A DNA stretch of 8,630 nt. Source: UBA668 sp049318165. GTDB taxonomy: Bacteria; Actinomycetota; Acidimicrobiia; Acidimicrobiales; Ilumatobacteraceae. The stretch's first letter is position 1, and each line of letters starts with the position of its first letter. This document shows, one piece after another, positions 1 through 5,956 of the stretch. The position numbers and the translations under genes were made by a program. Below the pieces are notes generated by a model. That model was not told where the DNA came from. It was given only the letters and a program-made list of their open reading frames with translations, and made no database searches. Location of the stretch: assembly GCA_049318165.1 (NCBI GenBank), contig JBMOGW010000156.1:1-8630 (forward strand), in the 5' to 3' direction.

Positions 1-18
1 CGAGCGTCGCCGTGAAGG

Positions 19-97
19 GTGTCGCTTTCCGTACCCATGGGCGCGTTTCACCACCAGATCCGTCGCATTTCACACCCATGGGTACGGGAACCGACAC
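19..97. repeat. Large imperfect inverted repeat with CCCATGGG cores
   Basis: The left arm (19-45) and the reverse complement of the right arm (71-97) agree at 23 of 27 positions, with a 25-base spacer. Both arms begin or end with GTGTCG and contain GTACCCATGGG. Each core CCCATGGG is itself a palindrome (centres near 37/38 and 78/79, about 41 bp or close to four helical turns apart). As RNA, one mismatch becomes a U-G pair, giving an uninterrupted helix of about 16 pairs. There is no T-tract after either arm, so it is not a standard terminator. It may be a pair of operator sites for a dimeric regulator, a hairpin in a leader transcript, or a palindromic intergenic repeat; the sequence alone does not decide. 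Confidence 0.6.
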
Positions 98-190
98 GAA
101 TGGCGCCGAACGCGCCCGACCACCACCCACTTCCAGAGCAACGCAGCATCCGATGTGCGGCGGCCAGGTCGCGACGACAGAACTGCCGAA

Positions 191-230
191 CTGCGCCCTC
201 GGTCGCCGCGATGCGGCATGATGGGCGCAG
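191..230 (+). other. Nested stem-loop, 8-bp outer stem
   Basis: CTGCGCCC at 191-198 pairs perfectly with GGGCGCAG at 223-230. Inside it GCCGC (205-209) pairs with GCGGC (213-217) around a GAT loop, giving a two-helix hairpin with a small internal loop. No T-run follows, so it is not a classical terminator. In DNA this GC-rich such pairings can arise by chance. It is listed because two further inverted repeats lie in the same gene-free stretch. Confidence 0.3.
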
Positions 231-262
231 ATGGATTGCTGCCGGACGACGTTCCGACGCCG

Positions 263-306
263 CCCGCACCACGCCGAACAGCCCTGACCGGGGCAGGTGG
301 TGCGGG
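263..306 (+). promoter_or_regulatory. 10-bp stem-loop just upstream of the Cys-rich gene
   Basis: CCCGCACCAC (263-272) is perfectly complementary to GTGGTGCGGG (297-306). A possible inner stem is GCCC (281-284) with GGGC (291-294). The hairpin ends 6 bases before the GAGGAGA ribosome binding site of the gene at 324. It has no T-tract. A leader hairpin affecting translation or mRNA stability is a reasonable inference, but no ligand-binding riboswitch class is recognised. Confidence 0.4.
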
Positions 307-312
307 GTCGTC

Positions 313-319
313 GAGGAGA
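313..319 (+). promoter_or_regulatory. Ribosome binding site fixing the GTG start at 324
   Basis: GAGGAGA ends four bases before GTG at 324. The open frame extends upstream to a GTG at 297, but that codon lies inside the hairpin arm at 297-306 and has no comparable site, so 324 is preferred. Confidence 0.55.
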
Positions 320-323
320 CACC

Positions 324-626
324 GTGTCACGCACCATCGCGCACGTGCCCATCTGGGCTCGCGTCGAGTTCCGCGTCCCCATCCACGACCACCGCGGCGG
401 GCCCTGCGATCTGCCGGCCCGCCTCATCGATCGCACCTGGCCTCCGACCACCCGTTGCCAGTGGGGGCACGACTGGAACGCCATGCCGCCGATCTGCTCG
501 TGCGAGCTGTGTCATTGCGGGCAGCTGTCGCTGGCCGAACGGCGCGCGGAACGCCGTCGTACACGGATCGATCTGCGTGCCGACGGGCGGCTCGCCTCGG
601 TCTTCGACGAGGAGTTCAAGATTTAG
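324..626 (+). CDS. Small Cys-rich protein of unknown function
   Basis: I do not recognise a family. From the GTG at 324 the product is 100 residues with six cysteines: C28, C45, C58, C60, C63 and C65. The last four form a tight C-x-C-x2-C-x-C cluster, and histidines at 49 and 64 lie near them, so binding of zinc or another metal is possible. Trp11, Trp39, Trp47 and Trp51 suggest a compact fold. There is no signal peptide or membrane segment, so it is probably cytoplasmic. The region after residue 70 is a basic helix-like run (ERRAERRRTR), then an acidic end. It reads like a real gene because it has a good ribosome binding site, a sensible amino-acid mix and a clean TAG stop. It lies 85 bases ahead of the fasciclin gene on the same strand and could be cotranscribed with it. 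The main alternative is a chance open frame in GC-rich DNA. Confidence 0.6.
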   Translation: MSRTIAHVPIWARVEFRVPIHDHRGGPCDLPARLIDRTWPPTTRCQWGHDWNAMPPICSCELCHCGQLSLAERRAERRRTRIDLRADGRLASVFDEEFKI

Positions 627-711
627 TGCTGAATCACCCATCCGTGGGGCGAGTGGCTCCGAAGAGCGTGCACTGACCGGCGCCGGCTGGTCGTTCTGAG
701 GAGGAACCACT

Positions 712-1344
712 GTGAAGAAGATGATCGCCACGCTGGCCGCGACCGTTGCCATCGGTGCACTGTCGTTCGGCACCGCTCGTGCCGACGAGACCCAGACCAT
801 CGCCGAGATCGCGACGGGCAACCCCGACTTCTCGACGCTCGTCGCCGCGCTGACCGCCGCCGACCTCGTCGGCCCGTTCGACAGCTGCGACGACGCGAAG
901 ACCACCGTCTTCGCCCCGACCAACGACGCGTTCGCCGCAGCGCTCAGCTCGCTCGGCATGACGGCCGATCAGCTGCTCGCCGACAAGGACCTCCTCACGA
1001 GCGTCCTGACGTACCACGTCGTCGCGGGTGAGGTCGACGCCGCCACGGTCGTCACGCTCGACAAGGCCACCACCCTCAACGGCAAGGACATCAAGATCGC
1101 CGTCGTCGACGGCAGCGTCGTGCTGAACGACACCGTCAAGGTCACCGCCACCGACATCAAGGCCTGCAACGGCATCATCCACGTCATCGACGGCGTCCTG
1201 CTGCCGCCGGCCGACACCCCGACCGAGATGCCCGCCACGGGCTCGGGCAGCACCACCATCGCCATGCTCGGCGGCGGTCTGCTGATGCTCGGCGCCGGCG
1301 CCCTGGTGATCGGCCGTCGCCGCCCGGCGACCGTCACGGCCTGA
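712..1344 (+). CDS. Secreted fasciclin (FAS1) domain protein with MPATG-type C-terminal anchor
   Basis: The product is a 210-residue surface protein. A signal peptide (MKKM start, hydrophobic 5-20) is likely cut after ARA at residue 24. One FAS1 adhesion domain fills about 27-166, with the first conserved motif TVFAPTNDAF at 65-74 and the second, GIIHVIDGVLLP, at 154-165. FAS1 domains generally mediate adhesion to matrix or other cells. C59 and C152 could form a disulfide after export. The C-terminus looks like a sortase sorting signal: MPATG at 173-177, a hydrophobic segment at about 182-201, then RRR. The motif has Met in place of the usual Leu, so covalent wall attachment is probable but not certain; simple membrane retention is the alternative. 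The GTG start is supported by AGGAGG at 699-704. All Lys codons are AAG and nearly all Asp codons GAC, consistent with strong expression (inference). A terminator follows at 1371. Confidence 0.9.
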   Translation: MKKMIATLAATVAIGALSFGTARADETQTIAEIATGNPDFSTLVAALTAADLVGPFDSCDDAKTTVFAPTNDAFAAALSSLGMTADQLLADKDLLTSVLTYHVVAGEVDAATVVTLDKATTLNGKDIKIAVVDGSVVLNDTVKVTATDIKACNGIIHVIDGVLLPPADTPTEMPATGSGSTTIAMLGGGLLMLGAGALVIGRRRPATVTA

Positions 1345-1370
1345 CCCAACCGGTCAACCCAACAATCCGC

Positions 1371-1403
1371 AGGGGGAGGGCGCCACGGCGCCCTCCCCCT
1401 TTC
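1371..1403 (+). terminator. Rho-independent terminator between convergent genes
   Basis: Bases 1371-1384 (AGGGGGAGGGCGCC) and 1387-1400 are perfect reverse complements with only AC between them. In practice this gives a stem of about 13 pairs with a four-base loop. TTT follows at 1401-1403. It lies 26 bases past the fasciclin stop and 30 bases past the end of the convergent minus-strand lipoprotein gene. It probably serves both directions, although the minus-strand side has only a weak T-rich tail. A smaller inverted pair, TTCGCG (1401-1406) and CGCGAA (1422-1427), lies beside it. Confidence 0.85.
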
Positions 1404-1430
1404 GCGTCCACGGCCCCGCGCCGCGAACGG

Positions 1431-2336
1431 TCAGCCGATGTGCAGCTCGACGAGGTCGATCACGCTGCCGTCCGCCTCGCTGATGTCGAAGACGCGGATG
1501 GTGACCGGCGTGTCCGCCCCCACAGGCAACGGCGCCAACTGCACGGCGAAGACGCCCGGGCACCCCGACCCGCAACTCGCCGTGGTGACGCCCTCCTGCA
1601 GCACTGCGCCGTCGGCGCCGAGCACCTCGAAGTTGACGGTGGCCTCGAAGGTGTCGGCCGCGCCCGCCAGCGTCATCGGATCCACCCACGGGTCGCCGTC
1701 GAGCGGCGACTCGACGAAGATCTCCGGCAACACCGCGGCGAAGTCCGATCGGCCGACGCCGTCCACCACGATCCCCTCGCCGCTGATCGACGTCACCGGC
1801 ACGCCGTCGATGCGGAACCGCACGGTGTCCACGTCGGGCAACTGCGTGACGGCGAACACCACCTGCGCCACGCGCAGCATCATCAGCGTGCTGCCGCCGC
1901 CCTGCTCGAACGCTGCGTTCATGTCGACGGTCGCCTCGCTCCCGTCCACTGTCACCGACGCCACCTCGCTGCCGGACGGCACCACGGTCGTGATGCCCTC
2001 CGCCGCTTCCGCCGCCGTCGGCCCGGCGAGCAACGCCTTCAGCAGCTCGACGCCGTCCCACGACGCCACCGACCGACGGACTGCCACCAGGTGCTCGCCA
2101 CGAACGAAGTAGGCGACGACGTCCTGACCCTCGGCCGGCAACGTGGACACCGGGACCGTCGTCTCGGGCGCGGTCGTCTCGGGCGTCGTCGCCGGGGCGG
2201 TGGTATCGGGAACGGTGGCCGACGTCGCGGGAACGGTGCTGGGCACCCCGCTGGTGGGCGTCGTCGCTCCCCCGCTGCCGCATGCCGCGACCAGCACGAA
2301 CCCGACAGGAACCACCACTCCGAGCAGGCGACGCAT
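1431..2336 (-). CDS. Lipoprotein with GerMN and Gmad2 domains
   Basis: The product is a 301-residue exported lipoprotein. The N-terminus MRRLL, a hydrophobic stretch and the lipobox LVAAC put the lipidated cysteine at C19. A Thr/Pro/Ser-rich flexible linker covers about 20-68. A GerMN domain follows (about 71-192), recognisable from the WDGVELLKALLAGP segment, the VPSGSEV turn and the TVDMNAAF strand. The C-terminal part, about 205-300 from IFVESPLDG, matches the Gmad2 immunoglobulin-like domain that often accompanies GerMN. C255 and C259 may form a disulfide. GerMN was named from spore germination protein GerM but is widespread in non-spore-formers, including the actinobacterial lipoprotein LpqB; an envelope binding or scaffolding role is likely but the ligand is unknown. 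The ATG at 2336 has an ideal AAGGAGGTG site. The gene begins 68 bases after the ftsK stop and may be cotranscribed with ftsK. Confidence 0.88.
   Translation of the reverse strand: MRRLLGVVVPVGFVLVAACGSGGATTPTSGVPSTVPATSATVPDTTAPATTPETTAPETTVPVSTLPAEGQDVVAYFVRGEHLVAVRRSVASWDGVELLKALLAGPTAAEAAEGITTVVPSGSEVASVTVDGSEATVDMNAAFEQGGGSTLMMLRVAQVVFAVTQLPDVDTVRFRIDGVPVTSISGEGIVVDGVGRSDFAAVLPEIFVESPLDGDPWVDPMTLAGAADTFEATVNFEVLGADGAVLQEGVTTASCGSGCPGVFAVQLAPLPVGADTPVTIRVFDISEADGSVIDLVELHIG
2158..2187 (-). repeat. 15-bp tandem repeat coding for the Thr/Pro linker
   Basis: GTCGTCTCGGGCG occurs at 2158-2170 and again at 2173-2185, a 15-bp period. On the minus strand it encodes the PETTAPETTVP part of the lipoprotein linker. 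Related, decayed copies extend to about 2280. Such coding repeats commonly vary in copy number between strains. Confidence 0.6.
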
Positions 2337-2340
2337 CGCA

Positions 2341-2349
2341 CACCTCCTT
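2341..2349 (-). promoter_or_regulatory. Strong ribosome binding site of the GerMN gene
   Basis: On the minus strand AAGGAGGTG lies four bases before ATG 2336 (six bases counted from GGAGG). It is a near-perfect anti-16S match and fixes this start. Confidence 0.8.
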
Positions 2350-2395
2350 GCCCACCTTCATCGTCCGCCTGCGGTCAAGTCGGCAGCAGGTGGGC
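2350..2395 (-). other. Stem-loop between ftsK and the GerMN gene
   Basis: GCCCACCT (2350-2357 on the plus strand) is the reverse complement of AGGTGGGC (2388-2395), with 30 bases between that include CCGC/GCGG at 2365-2374. On the transcript the second arm directly abuts the AAGGAGGTG ribosome binding site. No T-tract follows, so it is not a normal terminator for ftsK. It may affect translation of the downstream gene or mRNA end formation, or be chance pairing. Confidence 0.35.
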
Positions 2396-2404
2396 CTGGA
2401 GGCA

Positions 2405-4858
2405 TCAGCCCTTGCGGTGCGCTTCCTGGAGCAGCTCGAACTCCTCCACGGTCATGTGCACCTCGCGGGCCTTCGAACCCTCGCTCGGCCCCACGACGCC
2501 ACGCTGCTCGAGCAGATCCATGATGCGGCCGGCCCGGGCGAAGCCGACCTTCAGCTTGCGCTGCAGCATCGACGTGCTGCCCAGCTGGCTGCGCACGACG
2601 AGCTCCATCGCCTGGCGCATCAACACTTCGTCCTCGTCGTCGTCCGCGCCGTTGCCGCCGAAGTTGCCGGCACCGAGCTGGCCGTCCTCCTCGCCCTCCA
2701 CGCCGCTGACGTAGGTGACCTCGGGGGCCTGGCGCCGCCAATGGGCGACGACCTTGCGCACCTCTTCCTCGCTGACGAAGCAGCCCTGGATTCGCTGGGC
2801 GTGACTGGAGTTGCCGGGCAGCAACAGCATGTCGCCCTTGCCGACCAGCTTCTCCGCACCGGGCTGATCGAGGATGACGCGGCTGTCGGTGAGCGACGAG
2901 ACGGCGAACGCCATGCGGGCCGGAATGTTGGCCTTGATGACGCCGGTGATGACGTTGACCGACGGGCGCTGCGTGGCCACGATCAGGTGGATGCCGACTG
3001 CGCGGGCCTTCTGTGCAATACGAGTGATGCTCTCCTCGACATCGCGGGCGGCGACCATCATCAGGTCGTTCAACTCGTCGACGACGACGACGATGTACGG
3101 CAGTCGCTCGTACTTCGGCTCCTCGCCCTCGGCGAGCGCGATCACGTCGCCGTGCGCATCGCGGTGCAGGTCGCCGCGGTCGTACGCGGCGTTGTAGCCG
3201 AGGATGTCGCGGAAGCCGACCTCGAACAGCAGGTCGTAGCGGCGCTCCATCTCCTTCACGGCCCATCCGAGCGCGTTGGCCGCCTTCTTCGGGTTCGTGA
3301 CCGGCGCGGTGAGCAGGTGCGGCAGCTTGTTGTACTGCCCCATCTCGACCTGCTTCGGGTCGACCAGGATCAGGCGCACCTGGTCGGGGGTCGTACGCAT
3401 CAGCAGCGAGGTGATGATGCAGTTGATGCCGCTCGACTTGCCGGCGCCGGTTGCGCCGGCGATCAACAGGTGGGGCGTCGTGGCCAGGTTGAGGAAGATC
3501 GATCGACCGGCGATGTCCTTGCCGATCGCGACATCGAGCGGGTTCGTCGCCGCACGGGCATCGGCCGACGTCATGATGTCGCCCAGGCTGACCAGCTGGC
3601 GGGTGTGGTTCGGCACCTCGACGCCGATGGCGGAGCGGCCCGGGATCGGGGCCAGGATGCGCACGTCGGTGGCGGCCATCGCGTAGGCGATGTCGCGGTT
3701 GAGGCTGGTGATGCGGGCGACCTTGACGCCGGACCCGAGCTCGAGTTCGTAGCGGGTGACCGTCGGCCCGACGGTCATGCCGACCATCTTCGTCTCGACG
3801 CCGTGCGACGCGAGGCTCTCCACCAGCGTGCGACCGCGAGCCTCCACCTCGGCCTTGTTGATGACCTGGTTGGTGCTGCGCGTGAGGTAGTTGGTGGGTG
3901 GCAGCGTCCATTGGCCGGGCTGCGCACCAGGACCGAGGTCGAGCTCGACCTGTTCGCCGGGGCCGGCGTCGATCGGCGGCATCACCGGCTTCGTGCTGCG
4001 CGTGCGCTTCGGTTTCGCGGGCGCAACGTCCTCGCCCTCCCAGTCGTCGTCCTGCGCGAAGTCGTACACGTGCGGGGTGGGCTGCTCGCCGGTCGCCTCG
4101 CGGTCGCTCTTCAGCGTCGAGACGTCGGAGAACGCCTTCTTCAACCGGCGACCCGCCGGCACCGCAACCGCCTTGGCGCCCTTGCCGACGTTGCCGGCCG
4201 CCGAACGGACCGAGCTGCCGGTCACCAGCAGCACACCACCCAGGAACATCAGCGAGAGCACCACGATGGCGCCCGCCGAGGCCAGCAGACGGCGCAACGG
4301 CTCGCCGATGAGCGCACCCAGCCAGCCACCGGCGCGACCGAGCGTGTCGAACCCGGCCCAGATCTCGTCGGGGCCACGGACGACGTGCAGCACGCCGAGG
4401 GCAGCGATGGACACGAGACCCCAGCCGAGCACCAGTCGGGTGCGGTTGGCGCTGCGTCCACGCTTCACCAGCGCGATGCCGGCGGCGACGAGCACGACCG
4501 GCACGATGTAGCGGCCGACACCGGTGAACCAGCCGACCACGATGTTGGCCCAACGGCCGACCGGGCCCGCGAGCTTCAGGTAGATGCCCAGACCGAGCAG
4601 CACACCGAGCGTGATCAGCCCCAGGCCGATGAACTCGTCCTCGCGCCCGTCGACGGCCTCGCGCAGTTCGGCACCAGCCTGATCGCGCCGCCGGGTGCCG
4701 TTCGGCGGCGTGGCGGTGGACACCGAACTGTTCTGCTTCGTCGCGGTCGACTTCGAGGTGTTCTGCTTCGCAGCGGCCTGCTTGGCGGACGAGGGGGCCT
4801 TCGAGGACGCGGGAGGGCGCTTGGGCGTGCTCGATCGGCGTTGTCCCTCGGTTGCCAC
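2405..4858 (-). CDS. ftsK: DNA translocase FtsK/SpoIIIE
   Basis: This is an 817-residue septal DNA pump that moves chromosome DNA out of the closing division septum. The N-terminus (1-60) is a disordered Lys/Ser/Ala/Gln-rich tail. About four membrane segments lie at roughly 76-96, 116-132, 142-160 and 194-213, followed by a linker to about 325. The alpha domain starts near 330. The RecA-like motor has Walker A GATGAGKS at 468-475 and Walker B VVVVDE ending at 595, then the hallmark segments QKARAVGIHLIVATQRPS (616-633) and SSLTDSRVILDQPGAEKL (654-671). The winged-helix gamma domain, which reads polarity sequences (KOPS/SRS), is at about 745-800. The protein is complete, with length normal for actinobacterial FtsK. 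It uses DELND where many homologues have DELAD. The start is GTG at 4858 with only a weak GGCGAG close by; no in-frame ATG precedes the first membrane segment. It starts 40 bases after the upstream lipoprotein stop. Confidence 0.97.
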   Translation of the reverse strand: MATEGQRRSSTPKRPPASSKAPSSAKQAAAKQNTSKSTATKQNSSVSTATPPNGTRRRDQAGAELREAVDGREDEFIGLGLITLGVLLGLGIYLKLAGPVGRWANIVVGWFTGVGRYIVPVVLVAAGIALVKRGRSANRTRLVLGWGLVSIAALGVLHVVRGPDEIWAGFDTLGRAGGWLGALIGEPLRRLLASAGAIVVLSLMFLGGVLLVTGSSVRSAAGNVGKGAKAVAVPAGRRLKKAFSDVSTLKSDREATGEQPTPHVYDFAQDDDWEGEDVAPAKPKRTRSTKPVMPPIDAGPGEQVELDLGPGAQPGQWTLPPTNYLTRSTNQVINKAEVEARGRTLVESLASHGVETKMVGMTVGPTVTRYELELGSGVKVARITSLNRDIAYAMAATDVRILAPIPGRSAIGVEVPNHTRQLVSLGDIMTSADARAATNPLDVAIGKDIAGRSIFLNLATTPHLLIAGATGAGKSSGINCIITSLLMRTTPDQVRLILVDPKQVEMGQYNKLPHLLTAPVTNPKKAANALGWAVKEMERRYDLLFEVGFRDILGYNAAYDRGDLHRDAHGDVIALAEGEEPKYERLPYIVVVVDELNDLMMVAARDVEESITRIAQKARAVGIHLIVATQRPSVNVITGVIKANIPARMAFAVSSLTDSRVILDQPGAEKLVGKGDMLLLPGNSSHAQRIQGCFVSEEEVRKVVAHWRRQAPEVTYVSGVEGEEDGQLGAGNFGGNGADDDEDEVLMRQAMELVVRSQLGSTSMLQRKLKVGFARAGRIMDLLEQRGVVGPSEGSKAREVHMTVEEFELLQEAHRKG

Positions 4859-4898
4859 CTCGCCAACGTACCAAGGGGGCGCGCGGCAGTGGGGGCAA

Positions 4899-5495
4899 TC
4901 AATTCACCGGATCGACCGACTTCACCGCTCCGTCGGGCCCCACGACGATGTCGAGGCCTCCACCGCACTGGGCAGACGTGAGCAGGCCGTACTGCACGTT
5001 CCCCGTTCCGTCGCCGTTGACGTAGAACGTCTCGAGGATGGCGTCCGGGATCTGGTCGCGCACGATCGTGAAGATCGCGTCGGGATCGAAGTCCATGTCG
5101 GCGGCGGTGAACGTGCCGCCGGACGCGGGCTGACCCTCCTTCGAGGACAGCTGCCCGTCGAGCCAGATCCACGGCTGGGCCAGCTTGCCCTCGTTCAGGG
5201 CCACGAACAGGTTCACCACACGAGCGGTGGCATTGATCTCGAAGTACTGCTGCGAGCCCCCCAACTCCGCCTCGAGGTCCGTCACCGCGGTCGCGATGTC
5301 GGCCACCTGCGGCAGGTCGGCCGGCGCCTGGGTGGTGCCGGTGGGCTGACAGAGCGCGCCCGAGCCGCCATCCGAAGTTGGTGTGCTCGTCGAACCCCCG
5401 GCCGCTCCCCCGTCGGCACTGCATGCGCCGAGCGCGACGAGCGCGGCACTGGCGACGATGCCGGTGAGCAGGCGGTTCGTGCGGCCCTTGGTCAT
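4899..5495 (-). CDS. Exported lipoprotein of unknown function
   Basis: I do not recognise the family. The product has 198 residues starting MTKGRTNRLL, a hydrophobic segment (about 9-22) and the lipobox ALGAC with lipidated C25, followed by a Gly/Ser/Thr linker to about 47. The mature domain (about 48-198) holds C49 near its start and C177 near its end, well placed for a disulfide that would close the domain. Predicted strands and helices alternate (QYFEINATARVVNLFVAL, DAIFTIVRDQIPDAI, NVQYGLL, LDIVVGPDGAVKSV), suggesting a small alpha/beta fold facing outside the membrane. The start at ATG 5495 has no clear ribosome binding site. It lies only 10 bases after the stop of the small membrane protein gene, so reinitiation from that gene is likely. 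The longer open frame upstream is discarded because the signal peptide must be N-terminal. Confidence 0.75.
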   Translation of the reverse strand: MTKGRTNRLLTGIVASAALVALGACSADGGAAGGSTSTPTSDGGSGALCQPTGTTQAPADLPQVADIATAVTDLEAELGGSQQYFEINATARVVNLFVALNEGKLAQPWIWLDGQLSSKEGQPASGGTFTAADMDFDPDAIFTIVRDQIPDAILETFYVNGDGTGNVQYGLLTSAQCGGGLDIVVGPDGAVKSVDPVN

Positions 5496-5505
5496 GGGCC
5501 GCAGG

Positions 5506-5808
5506 TTACGGCCGGGCGTCCTCGGTGGACAATCGGGCCCGGGCTCGCCGAGTGATGAAGAACAGCCCCACCAGCTGCACACCACCGAACGCGACGAGCC
5601 ACCACGCACCGCCGAAGGCGGAGTCGTCGGTCGGCACCAGGATCGGGCCGACCTCGGGCGCCCGCACCGGACCCTCCGATGCCACGATGGTCGACTCGTC
5701 ACCACCGGGAGTCGACGACGACGTCGCCAACGCCGCGGTGGGCAGGAGCACGGTGCACGCCGCGACCCCCGCCACCAGGCAGCGGAGCAGTCGTCGCGCC
5801 AGGTCCAT
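5506..5808 (-). CDS. Small exported single-pass membrane protein, unknown function
   Basis: The family is not recognised. From ATG 5808 the product has 100 residues. There is a signal peptide (MDLARRLLR, then hydrophobic 11-28) with probable cleavage after A28 in ALA/TSSS. VAAC at 15-18 also fits a lipobox, so a lipid anchor is possible. A short outer segment of about 37 residues (29-65) is rich in Ser, Thr, Pro and acidic residues. One membrane segment lies at about 66-86 (WWLVAFGGVQLVGLFF), then a basic inner tail starting RRARAR. The predicted topology is outside-in with a type I orientation. A GGAGGG lies 16 bases before this ATG, too far to be ideal. An in-frame ATG at 5862 would add 18 residues in front of the signal peptide and has no ribosome binding site. 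The gene is followed after 10 bases by the lipoprotein gene, and the two probably form a pair. Confidence 0.65.
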   Translation of the reverse strand: MDLARRLLRCLVAGVAACTVLLPTAALATSSSTPGGDESTIVASEGPVRAPEVGPILVPTDDSAFGGAWWLVAFGGVQLVGLFFITRRARARLSTEDARP

Positions 5809-5956
5809 CGGCGCACACGGTAAGCCCTCCGCAGTGATTCGTATACGGACCGCGCGACCCATTCACGAAGAGTAGCCAGCGCGCCACCCAGAGATCAGGG
5901 ATGGTTCCGGAACGTGGCGTCGCGCTCAGTGTTGGACTCGGTCTCGCTGCGCAGCG
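5809..5956 (-). other. 148-bp gap after rnj; probable operon boundary
   Basis: This gap separates the dapA-rnj group from the envelope/ftsK group. It holds a perfect 12-bp palindrome CGCTGCGCAGCG (5945-5956) directly after the rnj stop, but no T-tract, so terminator activity is doubtful. TACTCT and TATACG occur on the minus strand without convincing -35 partners. A promoter for the downstream genes is expected here but I cannot place it. Confidence 0.3.

Larger units (their letters stand above)
1..323. other. Gene-free, inverted-repeat-rich region
   Basis: No reading frame here gives a natural-looking protein. The open frames that cross it are rich in Arg, Pro and Ser, lack ribosome binding sites, and look like by-products of high GC. 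What it does hold is three separate inverted repeats (19-97, 191-230, 263-306), listed individually. The dinucleotide TA is absent from 85 to 559, so no TANNNT-type -10 element can lie in the 240 bases before the next gene. If the gene at 324 has its own sigma-A promoter, it must lie at or left of about 85. The region could be a long structured 5' leader, an operator region, or the tail of something outside the window. Confidence 0.5.

Noticed and set aside
677..686. Palindrome CCGGCGCCGG before the fasciclin gene as an operator
   Set aside because: Ten bases of pure G/C palindrome are common in such DNA, and I see no second copy or flanking symmetry that would support a binding site.
19..699. 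A 226-codon plus-strand frame over the gene-free region and Cys-rich gene
   Set aside because: The composition (Arg, Ser, Pro, Ala without hydrophobic core), lack of a ribosome binding site and its crossing of the inverted repeat all argue against coding; the frame from 324 is better supported.
1440..2714. A 424-codon plus-strand frame antisense to the GerMN lipoprotein
   Set aside because: Arg/His-rich shadow. The minus-strand frame has a lipobox, domains and an ideal ribosome binding site.
2358..4898. An 846-codon open frame on the minus strand overlapping ftsK in another frame
   Set aside because: It is Arg/Pro/Gly-rich with no family motifs, a by-product of G/C third positions in ftsK.
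2282..4981. An 899-codon open frame on the plus strand antisense to ftsK
   Set aside because: Its product is an Arg/His/Val/Asp-rich string without domains. It mirrors ftsK codons in GC-rich DNA, while the minus strand encodes a full FtsK with all motifs.
5838..5880. Possible promoter hexamers TATACG and TACTCT on the minus strand before the small membrane protein gene
   Set aside because: No -35 partner resembling TTGACA at suitable spacing; TATACG also lacks the final T.
5945..5956. 12-bp palindrome CGCTGCGCAGCG after rnj as a terminator
   Set aside because: No loop bases for a long stem and no T-tract; a real hairpin would have only about four pairs.
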